A stretch of 64,000 nucleotides of DNA from contig JARUPY010000434.1 of assembly GCA_029817715.1 (NCBI GenBank), positions 434,001-498,000 of the forward strand. Reading direction: 5' to 3'. The translations under genes and the position numbers were made by a program. A model generated the notes under the pieces. The model was not told where the DNA came from. It ran no database searches and saw only the letters and a program-made list of their open reading frames with translations. Of this stretch, positions 1 to 11,944 are shown one piece after another. The number at the start of each line of letters is the position of its first letter. Within the stretch, counting starts at the first letter, position 1. The DNA comes from Melastoma dodecandrum (Eukaryota; Streptophyta; Magnoliopsida; Myrtales; Melastomataceae).

Positions 1-2064
1 CTATCAACTATATAGGTGGAGAATACCAAATATTTCCTATTTTCATGCCTTTGGAAGTTCATGTTTTATACTGAGACCTTCTAAGGACAATCTCGAAAAA
101 TTTGATGCTAAGTCAGATGAAGGTATCTTCTTAGGATATTCACTGTCTAGCAAAGCTTACAGAGTCCTTAACAAAAGGACTTCAACAATAGAAGAGTCAA
201 TTAATGTAAAAATTAATGACTCACCATTAGAAGATAATACTAAATAAGTAATATCTATTGAACCTACAGAAAGTCATGTAGAACCTATACCTCTAAGGAG
301 GGAAGAGAAGGTAACGAACCTTGAGTTCACAATTCTCAAAGAGAATATGACCAAACTGTTGAAAATTCTCCAGAAGTATCATCTTCACAGAATAATCAAC
401 AAAACGATATAAGAGCACCTGCTTTATATAAAAAACGACATCCTATTGATCAAGTCATAGGAGAATTTGATAAAGGTATTCAGACAAGACGTTCTGTAAA
501 TGCCTACTATGAACATTCTGCATTTCTTTCACAGAAAGAACCAGATGGGATAGATGAAGCTCTAGATGATCCAGATTGGATCCTTGCAATGCAAGAGGAG
601 CTAAATCAGCTCGAAAGGAACAAAGTGTGGACACTTGTTCCTAAACCTGATAACCGTTCCATTATTGGAACTAAATGGGTATTCAGGAACAAACTCGATG
701 AGTCAGGTGCTATCATAAGAAACAAAGCACGACTTGTTGCCAAAGGAAACTCTCAAGAAGAGGGTATTGATTTTGATGAGACGTTTGCTCCTGTAGCACG
801 TCTAGAAGCAATCAGGCTACTGTTAGCTTATGCTTGCTACAACAACTTCAAGTTGTATCAAATGGACGTGAAAAGTGCTTTTCTCAATGGAGAAATCAAA
901 GAAGAGGTATACGTAAATCAACCTCCTGGATTTGAAAATCCACAGCACAAGAATCACGTTTACAGACTCTCCAAGGCTCTATACGGTCTAAAACAGGCGT
1001 CTAGATTATGGTATGAGAGACTTAGTTCTTTTCTCATTGAAAAGGGCTATAAAAGAGGGAGAGTAGATACCACTCTCTTCCTAAAACACAGATGTGATCA
1101 TCTAGTTGTTGTCCAGATCTATGTCGATGACATTATCTTTGGATCAACAGATGAAAAGCTCTATACAGAATTCTCTGAACTCATGACGAGTGAGTTCGAG
1201 ATGAGCATAATAGGAGAACTTACGTTCTTCCTTGGCTTACAAATTGAACAAACTGCTGAAGGTACCTTCTTACATCAAGAGAAGTACACTAAGCAGCTAC
1301 TGAAAAAGTTTGGCCTAGAGGGCTCTAAGCCTCTGTCTACTCCAATGGCTACAAGTGCCAAGATAGACAAGGACGAAAATGGTAAAGAATTAGATAACAA
1401 GCTATATAGAAGCATGATTGGCTCACTCCTATATCTTACTGCTTCCAGACCAGACATACTATTTAGTGTATGTCTTTGTGCTAGATATCAATCAGCACCT
1501 AAAGAATCTCATTTGACAACGGTGAAGAGAATCTTCAGATATTTACAAGGTTCTGTAAACCTTGGCATATGATATTCCAAGAGATCCGATTTCAGTCTCA
1601 TTGGTTACTCAGATGCTGATTTTGCAGGATGTAAGATCGACAGAAAAAGTACAAGTGGTACTTGTCAGCTAATGGGAAACATGTTATTTTCATGGTTTTC
1701 CAAGAAGCAGACTTTTGTTGCTTTGTCCACTGCAGAAGCCGAGTATATCGCAGCTGCAAGCTGCTGTGCTCAACTACTATGGATGAAACAACAACTTGAG
1801 GACTATGGTCTCTCACTTGCTGAAATTCCGATCATGTGTGATAATACTAGTGCGATTCAATTAACGCGCAACCCAGTCTATCACTCACGATCAAAACACA
1901 TAGAACTCAGACATCATTTTCTGAGGGATAATGTACAACAAGGTTCTGTAAGCATAGAATACGTTAATACAGACAAGCAATTGGCTGACATTTTCACCAA
2001 ACCCCTTGATAAGGAGAAATTCTTCTGTTTCAGGAATGAATTGGGGATTTGTTATCCATTTTAA
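1..2064 (+). pseudogene. Ty1/copia (SIRE-like) polyprotein, 3' part: integrase end, RT, RNase H
   Basis: This is the 3' part of a copia pol gene; its 5' part lies outside the window. The integrase C-terminus runs from the left edge to about 240 (LGYS, then EESINV). Reverse transcriptase runs from about 560 to 1400, with [37 protein letters not shown] and the catalytic YVDDIIFGS near 1120. RNase H spans about 1600-2000, with DADFAGC, STAEAEYIA and DNTSAIQL, and the ORF ends at TAA 2062-2064. It is broken: stop TAA at 245-247, a frame change between about 300 and 340, and TGA at 1570-1572 where RNase H needs a sense codon. Otherwise the frame is well preserved, so decay is recent or mild. Lineage is judged from motif style and the long LTR; SIRE/Maximus is likely but not proved. 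Confidence 0.9.
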
Positions 2065-2453
2065 ATAACAGAGACGTTGTATAGCGTATGCTAATCTCAA
2101 ACCCACTAATCTCAAACCCACAAGAATTCTTGTGATATTTAGCGGGATAGAAGGACAAACCTACTATGAGGTTTATTAATCTTCTATAAGGGTATGCAAA
2201 ATTTGAGTATAACTCATTTTTGCTGGGAGTGCAGGAGCTAATGCTACTGTCGGACTAAATATACAGGAGCCTTGTCCCTGTAATCTATACAAGCCGAATG
2301 CTTACACAGAAGCTTTTGCACTCTACAAAAGTAAAAGCTTCTATAAAGTGTCAAACCCTTACTATCTCTATCTTAGGGGGAGTTTGATACGTCATCTTGT
2401 ATGAACATATTTCCTATGGATGAAAGTTTTGTCATCATCAAAAAAGGGGAGAT
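2065..2453 (+). other. 3' untranslated internal region of the SIRE-like element, with polypurine tract
   Basis: Non-coding stretch between the pol stop and the 3' LTR. A polypurine tract, AAAAAGGGGA, lies at 2441-2450 directly before the LTR and is the expected primer for plus-strand DNA synthesis. Another purine run (AGGGGGAG) occurs at about 2373-2380. No coding sequence is visible. Confidence 0.75.
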
Positions 2454-3172
2454 TGTTGACAAGATTTTGATGATGAGTTAAACAGCAGGTTTGACCGGCT
2501 ATGACTTTACAGAAGCTGAAACCTCCTGTAACGAAGATACGCTTCGTAAGAGAGGAAACGTATCACGAAAATATTTTCTTCACCCTCCAAGGATCATTTC
2601 AGATCAAGAGACGTAATTAGAGAATATTTCCATAAATAGATATTTCAATAATAAATTATTGGTTAATTAATTATTGATTATCTTAATTAAATTATTAATT
2701 CAAAAAGAGAATATTCTTAGGAATATTATTTGGATTAATATTTCGTCCAGATACAATGTTTTACTTGTCTGAAACGAATCAATTATTTTTGGGAATAAAT
2801 CGTTGATTATTTCCTTATATAGAAGGTCAAGTTGCTGTTACTGGTCGAACCTTCTGTAATGCATTATCTGGGGATTTAATTGTCAAAATAAGACAAAATT
2901 AAATCTGGAAGTTCCAACCAGATATTTGCATGACCCCATCATCATATTTCTCAAGTTGGAAATAAAATATTCTTTCTTCCCAACTATAGAAGGTTGTTGA
3001 CCGAATTAGGCTCTAACCTTCTGTAAGATGAGATCTCGTGATTGGATTACTCGATTGATCTGAAATCAATCAAATATTGTCCCTTAATGATTTTTACACG
3101 TTGGGGATAAATCTGGTCATTTTACGTATTTGGCAAAATAAGTTTCCTTCTTTACAGAAGGACGGAACCTCC

Positions 3173-3180
3173 ATATAAAA
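3173..3180 (+). promoter_or_regulatory. TATA box of the copia LTR promoter
   Basis: ATATAAAA in the context CTCCATATAAAAGAAAAACC, about 720 bp into the LTR. This would place the U3/R border near 3205-3215. It is the best TATA match in this LTR. Confidence 0.55.
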
Positions 3181-3335
3181 GAAAAACCTAAAAAAACATT
3201 TCAAAAAGTGATTTTGATCAGAGGTAAGTCTTCGCATTTGGCAACGTTAGTGGTGTTTAACGTGTGTGCAAGTGTGCATGATGGATTCTCCAGGCGAGAG
3301 TTCCCGTAGGAGGTAACTACAGCGGGTTGAGCGTG

Positions 3336-3742
3336 GGTGAAGCCGCTCCGGTGACTTCGTTGCATACGGATACGAGGGACTCGACCGGAACTTTGTCCGT
3401 GACGTCGGACTGCGTACATCAAGGCCTGGGGAAGGGTTCGTTGGGGGCGAGTAGGCGTACAGAGTTGGTCGGAGAGAAGGATTCCGTAGCAGGGTTTCAG
3501 TGGTGAGGGACCTTTAAGCTTCTGTAGTTGGTTATTTTGTTATCTGTGCGTTTGCAGCAGGTGTGCCTTGGTGAAGCCACTCCTTAGACGTCGTTGGCTG
3601 TGAATCTGAAGGACTTGGCCAGGAGTGCTGTCCGTAACGCCGGGTGGGCGTACAGCAAGTCCAAGAGAAGGTTTCTGCAGCAGGCGTAAATGGTGAGAGA
3701 CTGCAACCTACTGTAGACGGTCTATCTTTATTTATTTTGCAG
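3336..3742 (+). repeat. Diverged tandem duplication in the R/U5 part of the LTR
   Basis: Two units about 234 bp apart: 3336-3557 and 3570-3742. Both begin GGTGAAGCC, share a GTCCGT(G/A)ACG core followed by GCGTACA, then GAGAAGG, GCAG and TGGTGAG, and end near TTTGCAG or TTTTGCAG. Copies differ at many positions, so the duplication is older than this insertion or fast evolving. Confidence 0.7.
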
Positions 3743-4298
3743 ATTATACCAAAAACACAAAAAGAGAAGCATATCAGAGGCGTCCAAACACTTGGAGAAA
3801 GCGTCATCCGATCTGTTCGCTGATCCACAGAAGAAATAGCCCGTTACAGAGTCACAGAAGGCTGAAGCTTCCAGCCAACGTTCTGTGCTTGCTCAAGTCT
3901 GGTTGATTTCCTTGTGATTCGACCTAGACACATCCTAAACACAGCAAAAGAGCTTCGTGCATTGGTAAAGCTAGTCTTTCCATCCCGTGGTCAAAGAAAT
4001 TGTTTTCATACACCACAGAAGGTTTTACCTTCTACACTGTAATATCTATACGAGTTATTAGTGAAAAGTGACCGAAAGTGGACGTAGGTGCTTTCACCGA
4101 ACCACTATAAAATCCTTTGTGTTCTACGACTCATTTCGAAGTCCATTTCACATGTTCCGTAATTACAGAAGCTTAAAGGCTCTGTAAATTACAGTAAGTT
4201 ACTTCCGCTGTGAGGGTTGTGAAAAAGCGTTTAAGAAATCCTTAATTGGACTTAACACTAATTCATCCCCCCCTCTTAGTGTAATCTTTGGGCCAACA

Positions 4299-6295
4299 AT
4301 TTCCATTCTTACTTGCTTCATGATTAAACTCGATTTTAGTAGTTAAATCGCTTTATGGTTTAACTCCATTTTTTAAGAAATAAAACTCATGCCACTTTAG
4401 CATAAACGTAAACAAAACAATCTTTGTTAATTTATGACGTTAAATTCAAAAGAAAACTTCCTAGCTAAGCATATATGGTGGTAGTGTTTCCATGGTTACG
4501 AAGCAAACATGATATAAGAGAGCGTTGCGACTGTCATATATGGGTAAAACCATCACGCCTTCGCATCAAAGGAAGCCGAGGCGGCCTTCTGATTATTTGA
4601 GGAACTCCGTTTCTTAAAACGAGGGACAATCACGGGCAGTGGAGAAAGCCGGGATGTTATTCACAAGGACATAACCAAACTTATCGTTTCATCAGGTACG
4701 ACATTTTTAGGTTCAACGAACGTGACAATATTATATTGAATAAAACGTGATTTTCGCCGGCGGTCGTGATTCATGAACGACTGTGTGGTGGAAGCGGGCT
4801 TTGGGTACGGAGGGTCGATAGATGTCAGCGAGAGCGGGATTGTCTTGTTTTGCCCAGAAAAGAAAGGAAGGTAAATGGACGGGTCGTAAGTGGAATATCA
4901 CGTGCTAAACACGTGAAACGACTGGCTAAGATCGAGATCGATGAATTTCAGTGGACCGACGAAATTCATGGGATCAAAACGACAAAAATTCTTGTGGTCG
5001 AAAACTAAGGCTGGTACGATGCGCCTGCCCGGGGTGGCACGAACAATTCACGTGTTACTGAGACAAGCTGGGAATTGAACACGTGTTTGTTATTCACGTC
5101 TGGCAGGGTCGTAGCTGATACACCAATTAGGATGAAGGGTCCATGCCCGTATGACCAACAACAACTGCAGCCATGTGTCGGTTTGGTGTCCTAGTCTAGA
5201 TACAAAATCAAAAGGTTTAACTTTTAAACATCCTAATCAGGTGGACAGCCTAAATAGATAGTGGTCGGATTTTCTGGAGAAAGAGGTTTCCGAGATGAAT
5301 ACGTGTTAGAAAGAAGTCGTGAATGACGAGTAAGTCAACATGAACAAGAATGAGTGGGATGACCATGGATTCATTTGTTTCCTACTAATTAGAGACGTGT
5401 GGGGAGGTGACAAAATCTAGGGATCCACCTGGAAGGCGTGGAGAAGGTACGGTGCTAGTGCGTGCACTAATACGATCTCTTTAGACAAATCCTTTTTCTT
5501 TACAACAAAAAAACGCTTTGTTTCTACATATACACTTTTAGTTATAAAATTGATTTTTGTAATAAATAATAGTAGTTCATGAGGATTTTGTCAATGTATC
5601 TTGTCACAGCATAATTTAATTTGTGACTACTTCAAACAATTTGTAGCTATAAACATTGATAAATGAGAAAATACTTAAAGTAATTGGTAACAAAAAGAAG
5701 CAGAAATAAATTAGATTTTTTTATAATATTTTTAGTATGAGTTTGTTACCTTTTTATAATTAAATATTTTTGAACATGTTAATTATGTTTAATTGTTTTC
5801 ATATGAAAGCATGAGAAAAAATTATTTTAAACGATGTTTTGTCATTAAATAAATTTAATAATTTTGTATTTTTAATTATAAATATTAGTGAGCAAAGATA
5901 TGATTTGTTTTTTTACGAATAACATTTATAGAAAAATGATATAAAAATAATTTTAAATCTCACAAGTAACTCAAATTCAATGTAAAAAACTGTTAAAAGC
6001 TCTCAACCACCCTACTAATCCATCTTCTTCCCATGCTTTCTCTAACAACATTCGCTTATCAGTTCCCTTTCTCTTTTAAATCACTTTTCATCTTTTTTTC
6101 CCATCCAGAAACAAATACGATCGGTAGATCTTAGATTGTTGTTATTCCCTATTTCATTTATTTCTCACCATTTGTTTACGATTAGTAGGGATGTTGTTTT
6201 ATTTTATTTCTACGGTAATTGCAGGAGGACCAAGATGCCTTTCAGGTACGAACGATGCAAATAACAAAGCTCTATAAACAATTGAGTACAAGAGC
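4299..6295. other. AT-rich intergenic spacer without recognised genes
   Basis: No convincing exon or transposon domain. At 4899-5085 there are four CACGTG palindromes in 187 bp. From about 5500 to 6000 the DNA is strongly AT-rich. The longest ORF (80 codons from 4766) shows no family motif. Confidence 0.6.
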
Positions 6296-6497
6296 AAAAC
6301 GGAGTTCATCGAACATAAGATGTAGAGTCGAGTTGAATAAATCGATAGAGGAGGTAGATGCTCTAGTGGAGTCAAAGCAAGAAAGCGAGCAGAACAAGAG
6401 GAAAACTGGGTTGATCGAACATAAGATGCGAGTTGCAGAAATCGATTGAGGAGGGAAATTCTTAGTGGAGTCAAAATAAGAAAGCTAGCAGACCAAG
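6296..6497 (+). repeat. 106-bp direct tandem duplication
   Basis: Unit 1 is 6296-6401 and unit 2 is 6402-6497. Both start AAAAC(G/T)G(A/G)GTT(C/G)ATCGAACATAAGATG and end GCAGA(A/C)CAAG. Copies differ by about one base in six plus small gaps. Unit 1 and its upstream flank are open in one frame from about 6219, giving lysine/glutamate-rich protein; unit 2 is closed by a TGA near 6447. It could be a decayed exon duplicated in tandem, but I do not recognise the protein. Confidence 0.65.
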
Positions 6498-6699
6498 ATT
6501 ATTATCTTTAGATTTTTTTCCTTTCTCTTAAATTTATTATTTTTTTTAGGTTTGTTGTTATTTGTAGTTCCAAATAATAGATTTTTATGAGATTTACTTT
6601 TTCCCATGACACCAAAATTAACAAACAAAAAAGAAGTTTATCTAAAAAATATTTAATATTTTTTAAAATAAAATTTCATAAACTAATAAATAAATAAAT

Positions 6700-6915
6700 A
6701 ATTTTTTATATAAGTAATGACAATCAAATACCTATTACTACAAATTTATTTATCACAATTTAAAATTTTATTTTGATAAATATTGCTTTTGTCACCATAT
6801 ATAGTAGGACGAGCTTATCCTCAAAAACATAGTGACAATTATTTTTGTCACTTTCTTTTTATGACAAATATTGTATGCATAGCGACAAAACTATTTATCA
6901 CTATTTGCAAAAAAA
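6700..6915. mobile_element. Possible CACTA-type transposon end with subterminal repeats
   Basis: Short inverted motifs of the type TAGTGACAA or TAGCGACAAAA and TTTTGTCACTA recur (6767-6910), as in the subterminal arrays of plant En/Spm (CACTA) elements. A diverged TACTACAAATT lies near 6737. There is no transposase, no second end and no target duplication, so this is a weak call. The run ends exactly where the next LTR begins (6916). Confidence 0.3.
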
Positions 6916-8222
6916 TGTTGGAGTATGTGTGTCGAGACACATTATTGTATTTCTAGGATAAATAATTAATAAAGGCAACTATTTAGTATTAGTTATTTTA
7001 CTTTTCTACAAATAAAATTGTTAATGATAAAGTTTCACAGATTAATGAGTATATCAATTTGAAATATCCTTTATCAGATAGATATTTAGAGGGGACATAA
7101 ACATTTAGAACATCGCTAAGTACAGCTGTGGTCAAGAGAGACCGGGGAAAAGAATATCCAAGTTATACTCAGGGGTACCGTGAGATTAGGGATATTGACA
7201 CGGCCCACTTTAGAGGATACAACATATTAAACATCACTGTTCAATCCTCTTTATGAACGAACGTAAATGATCTTTTGACTTGATACATTCATTTATTCTA
7301 TGTGTGGAGTTTATGTATTTTGATGTCCACTCAATTCTGGATTCATTGGAATATTTTTAAAGGGGTTGCAAATGGATCCGCGGGTGGTTCCTTGATTAAA
7401 TAGTTGAAATCCTAACCACTTGATAGAGATATTAGTGACTTTGAAATCCATGGCCATGGTAGGAATGTTCTACATTCAAATTAGTTTATTATATCTTGGT
7501 AATCAAGTGAAACAATTAGTTTTATGATGATGTATTTTGCATCAAACTAATTGAGATGTCGGTTACATGAAGAGATTAAATTATATAGTAATCGGTTCCT
7601 AATGGTTTATGATTCATGAATATTATTCTATCACATTAGATGTCTTAAAACTGTTTCTCAAGGGTTATCTTAGTTTGTGTATGGACTTACACTCCCTCCG
7701 TTTGTATAACCAAGAGGGTAGCAAACAATAGCACGTTATAACGAACCATATATTCAGTTCTAATGGATACTAGAATTTAATATAGAATTAAAATTAATTG
7801 AATTATTAATTTACTGTGGATAAATGGAAGCTAATGGGTTTCACGGTGGATCGAAATTATTAGACAAATTTTGGACCAAAGTTTTATTTTAGTTTGGGCT
7901 AAGGTCGAGGTGTCAAAGTTAAGTTCACAGTGAAATAAATTAATAAAGGATAAAATAAAATATAAAAAATATTTTATATTAATAAAATATTATCCTAGAC
8001 TTTAATATAAAAGGAGATTTGGTCATAGGGTTAAGAAGAACGTTTAGTCTCTCAAAATTAGCTTCCAAGAAAATAGACGTGTGTCCCAATGGCTAGCACG
8101 AACAATTGTTCGTGTGCGTGGATACCGCTAGAGGAGTCAAACTTAAGACTCTCGAAAACGGCCTGCAGGCGATTTTTCCTACTGTTACGCGTATACAAAT
8201 TAAGGCAAGGTACGCCCTACAT
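6916..8222 (+). repeat. Probable 5' LTR of a decayed Ty1/copia element
   Basis: Starts TGTTGGAGTATGTG. It carries a TATA box (AATATAAAAGG, about 8003-8013) and, downstream, a U5-like block with a perfect 18-bp palindrome at 8097-8114 and GGATACCGCTAGAGGAGTC. The 3' border is not certain; CTACA near 8222 is the best candidate. No primer-binding site or second LTR copy is visible, so the call rests on sequence style and on the pol remnant that follows in the same orientation. Confidence 0.5.
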
Positions 8223-8359
8223 GTATTTCCTTGAGTAGATTTATACCATCACAGTTTCATGGACTGAATAACTGATATTTGAAGTCTTTTGAATTAGAGC
8301 ACATGGAAACATGTGAAGCGTGTTTACAATGAAAATTGACCAAGAAAAGAAAAAGGGCT

Positions 8360-10060
8360 AAGGAAACTCATACATAGGGATGTGTGTGGGCCATTGCCAG
8401 TTCATGCCAGAGAAGTATATACCTACTTCGTGACTTTTAGTGACGATTTAAGTAGATATGAATATGTACTTAATGAGGCATTAAGTCTCAAACCTTAGAA
8501 AGATTTTGAGAGTTTAAAAATGAGATAGAAAATCAACAAAGGCAAGAAGATAAAGCCCATTCGAAGTGATTGAGGTTGCGAGTATCTTAGCGAGGAGTTC
8601 ATTGATTACTTAAAAGAGTGTGACATTGTTTCACAACTCACACCTCCTAGAACACCAGAGTGGAATGATGTTTCAGAAAGTAGGAACCACACACTCATGG
8701 ACATGGTTAAATCAATGATAAGTCATTTAAGCTTTCCATTATCATTTTTGAGTTAAGCCTAAGAAACAACAATATACATGCTTAATCGAGTTCCAACCAA
8801 GTCAATAGATAAACACCTTATGAATTATGGTTTGGAAAAAAACCAAATTTGTCTTATCTTAAGATATGGTGCTATGATGCTTCTGTGAAGAATGATAATT
8901 CTGATAAGCTTCCAATAAGGTCGATAAAGTGTTTGTTTGTAGGTTCAAGGAAATAAATGGATACTATTTCTACCTCCCAAGCGAGCACAAAGTTATCGTT
9001 GATCGATCTACTACTTTCTTGGGAAGAGAATTCACTTCTAAAGAGAGTCGTGAGAGTAAAATAAGTCTTGAAGAAATTTCATACTCTACAAACTAGGGAA
9101 TCAGTACCACCAGTACCAGCAACTCCAACTTCTGAAATTGTTCAAGGAATGAAAGATCAACGTAAGTCGACATGAGTACACCGAGAGTCAGGCAGATACG
9201 GTAGGCTAGTAACCCAACTTGGGGAAGTACTAATATCATGAGGATGATGAACCGTCGACTTATGAGGAACGCTTCAAATGGTTCCGAAAAATGGCTAGAA
9301 GCCATAAAATCATAGTTGGGAATCAGTCGATGCACCTGTTGGTGTAAAACCCATATGGTGCAAGTTGATCTTCAAGAAGAAGATTGACAAAGATGGGAAT
9401 ATAAATACCTATAAAACAAGGCTTGTGGCTAAGAGTTTCACTCAACGTGAAGGAATTAAATATGATGAAATGTTTTCACTGGTTGCTGTGCTTAAGCCAT
9501 TAGAATTCTACTTGCGACAGTAGTTTATAAGGATTACGAGATTTGACAGATGGATGTAAAAGCCGTTTTTTTGAATTGAAAGCTACAGGGAGAAGTATTT
9601 ATGGTAGAACATCCCGATTTCATTACATCCAAAAATGAAGAAAAATATGTAAGCTTGAAAGGTCTATTTATGGGCTAAATCAAATATCTCAGAGTTGAAA
9701 TCTGCTATTTGACAAAGTTGTCAAAGAATTTTGCTATGTCAAGAATCCATAGGAACCTTGCATTTATAAAAGGTTAGTGGGAGCAAGTTGCGTTCCTAAT
9801 ATTGGATGTTGATAATATATTTTTTATATCCATAGTCCAGAGTCGACCAAGACTTGGCGAGGAGAATGTCTTTCGATGAAATATCTGGGGAAAGCGAATT
9901 ATATCTTAGTTATTAGAATATACCGAGATAAACAAAATATGTTGCTGGTTTTGAGTCAAAGTACATATATTAACAATGTGCTAAATAGATTTAGCATGCA
10001 AGATTTCAAGTAAGGATTCTTGCCCATGAGTCCTTTGGGAGTGGAGAATTTCGAAAGATT
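8360..10060 (+). pseudogene. Decayed Ty1/copia integrase and reverse transcriptase
   Basis: Integrase pieces read HRDVCGPLPV and FSDDLSRYEYV at about 8372-8470, then EFIDYLKECDIVSQLTPP and SRNHTLMDMVKSMIS at about 8600-8720, and MLNRVPTKS near 8780. RT pieces read WCKLIFKKKIDKDGN and TRLVAKSFTQREGIKYDE near 9360-9470 and a diverged fingers/palm region to about 10050. The frame is broken by many stops and indels, and gag and protease are absent between the LTR and integrase, implying an internal deletion. RNase H and the 3' LTR are missing; homology stops just before a gypsy fragment. Confidence 0.8.
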
Positions 10061-10117
10061 GATTAAAAATGAAATTAAGGGCAATCGCATGATGAACCAA
10101 GAAGTCTCCAGGGACTA

Positions 10118-11944
10118 TTGTTGAGTGAGACGAAACTTGGAGGTTACGAAAGGACTCATGAAGGTGGCCTTGTTATTGGGCATGCCGACGAGACTGTGGA
10201 ACATATGGCCCTAAGTCAAGTAGCACACAAAATTGTTGTTGCAAAAGGTGAGGACGTAATTCAAATTGTAAGGGTAGTGCTCCCCAACGAATGGCACATA
10301 TGCTCAAATGCATTGAGTGATTGCACCCCACCAACACAACCAATAGTTAATATACATTACGACGTGTTGATGTTGTCGGTCGAGTTCACCGGAGAGGGAC
10401 AAACGACGTCAGAAGGTAATATAGTCTTTTTATATATGACAAGTCTCTGACAATACCTCAAGCTTTCCTTGAGGATTGGTCACAGAGGCATCCTTAGTCT
10501 CTTAGGAAACGTATGCACCAGCTGCACATTCAAACAACATTTAATGATGTCCTCTAGGACGTATCTTCGTTGATAACGGAGCCACCGTGAATCTTCTACC
10601 CTTGAGTGTTTACAAATATCTAGGAAGGGATATCTACAGTTATGAAAAGATAGAGATAAATGTCAGTGGTCTTAATGGGAAAGTTTGTCCTTTCATTGGA
10701 TAGAAACATTACGCCTGCAAGTGGGATCTTATGAACAAGAGACAACTTTCTTGGTTATTGATATAATGCCAACATTTAACATTCTTCTAAGGAAAGACTG
10801 ACTACATAAGGCAGGATGATCCCTTCCACATTACATTGGGAGTTAGTTATTTAAGAAAATAATGGTCCCGAAATGGTCATATGAGAGGAAATTATTAAAA
10901 GTACTAACATATCATGTGTATATGTTGGAATATTGAAACAAGTGAAGGACTAGACACTCACGCAGAGATATGATCCGAAAGACCCAGCTGAGAGACCAAT
11001 GGACTTACCATTCGAAGGCTTTAAGTACTTGGTATCATATAATATTTGCCCATAAGTGATGCACCATCCAATCACTGCAACTGGTCCAGACGATACGTAT
11101 CCCTACAAGCACAAAATGTCAGCACATGTGTAAACCTCACCCTTTCAGACAAGGACATAAAAGAAGCTAGATTAGGAGACTATTCATCACAAGGAGTTGT
11201 TACACAACATGATCAAATGGAGTGGGAACCCGAGAGACTCCACACCCAGAATGAATCAATCGATGAAGTTCGATGAAGTAAAATGTGGCAGGTGTATTGC
11301 GTTTATTAAATGTCTAAAAGTTGTAGGGTCAAGCATATATCGGTTAGGAGTATGAGCAGACACACGTGGAAGTCGTTTAGTTCAAAACGTGCAAGTAGAT
11401 GCATATTCCAATTATTTGGATTATTATGATCACTATAATACCTCTATTATTATGTGTGACCCCATGATAGAGGTAAACATAGGAACAAACAGACAATCGC
11501 ATAACATACATTTGCTCATTATCGAGGGAAACCATATACCAATCTATTGGACAAGTGTTGCATGACTATAAAGGCTACTTCGCTTGAGTTATAAATGCCC
11601 GGATTGGAGAGAAGTTAAACATAAATTACCAATATTTGAATGGAATAAACCACTCAAGCAATCTCTCAAGCGAATGTCAAATAAAGTAACTCAACTAGTG
11701 ATAAAATTAAGAAATTGTTTAAAGATTGTTATATTCGTACTACAAAATATATTGAATGGAAATCAAACATAGTCCGTGTTTGATCATGTCGTGTCTTGAC
11801 TTCAGGGATTTAATTTGCGCAACACCTACCGATGAATATCAAATGCCCATAACAGATGATTTTGCTTGTGATTTATTGATTGATATTGATCAGACAAGCA
11901 TGAATTCGACCCTAAAAAGTTCAAATCGGGTCCATCACATATAA
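10118..11944 (+). pseudogene. Decayed Ty3/gypsy polyprotein (protease to start of RT)
   Basis: The aspartic protease block is at about 10500-10810: LHIQTTFNDVL, VDNGATVNLLPLSVYKYLG and FNILLRKDWL. It is followed by KQVKD and TQRYDPKDP near 10937-10985, a linker that also occurs in the minus-strand gypsy element at 31971-32390, so the two are related. RT fingers motifs (IKKLFKDCYIRTTKYIEW) lie near 11705-11760 in a different frame. Multiple stops and frame changes; no RNase H, integrase or LTR identified. The 10118-10450 stretch is an open 110-codon frame with no recognised domain and may be element spacer. Confidence 0.7.

Larger units (their letters stand above)
2454..4298 (+). repeat. 3' long terminal repeat of the SIRE-like copia element
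   Basis: The LTR starts TGTTGAC right after the polypurine tract and ends GGCCAACA, so the ends form the inverted pair TGTTG/CAACA. Its length of about 1845 bp fits the long LTRs of SIRE/Maximus copia elements. A TATA box lies at 3173-3180. The end contains a C-rich stretch at about 4266-4273. The matching 5' LTR is outside the window, so the boundaries rest on end motifs and not on pairwise comparison, and the target duplication cannot be checked. Confidence 0.8.

Noticed and set aside
4766..5008. 80-codon frame as a gene
   Set aside because: No family motif, no splice or promoter context, and the same stretch is only a G-box-rich spacer.
10118..10450. 110-codon open frame as a separate gene
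   Set aside because: No recognised domain or splice context; it lies in a decayed gypsy stretch and ends where protease homology begins.
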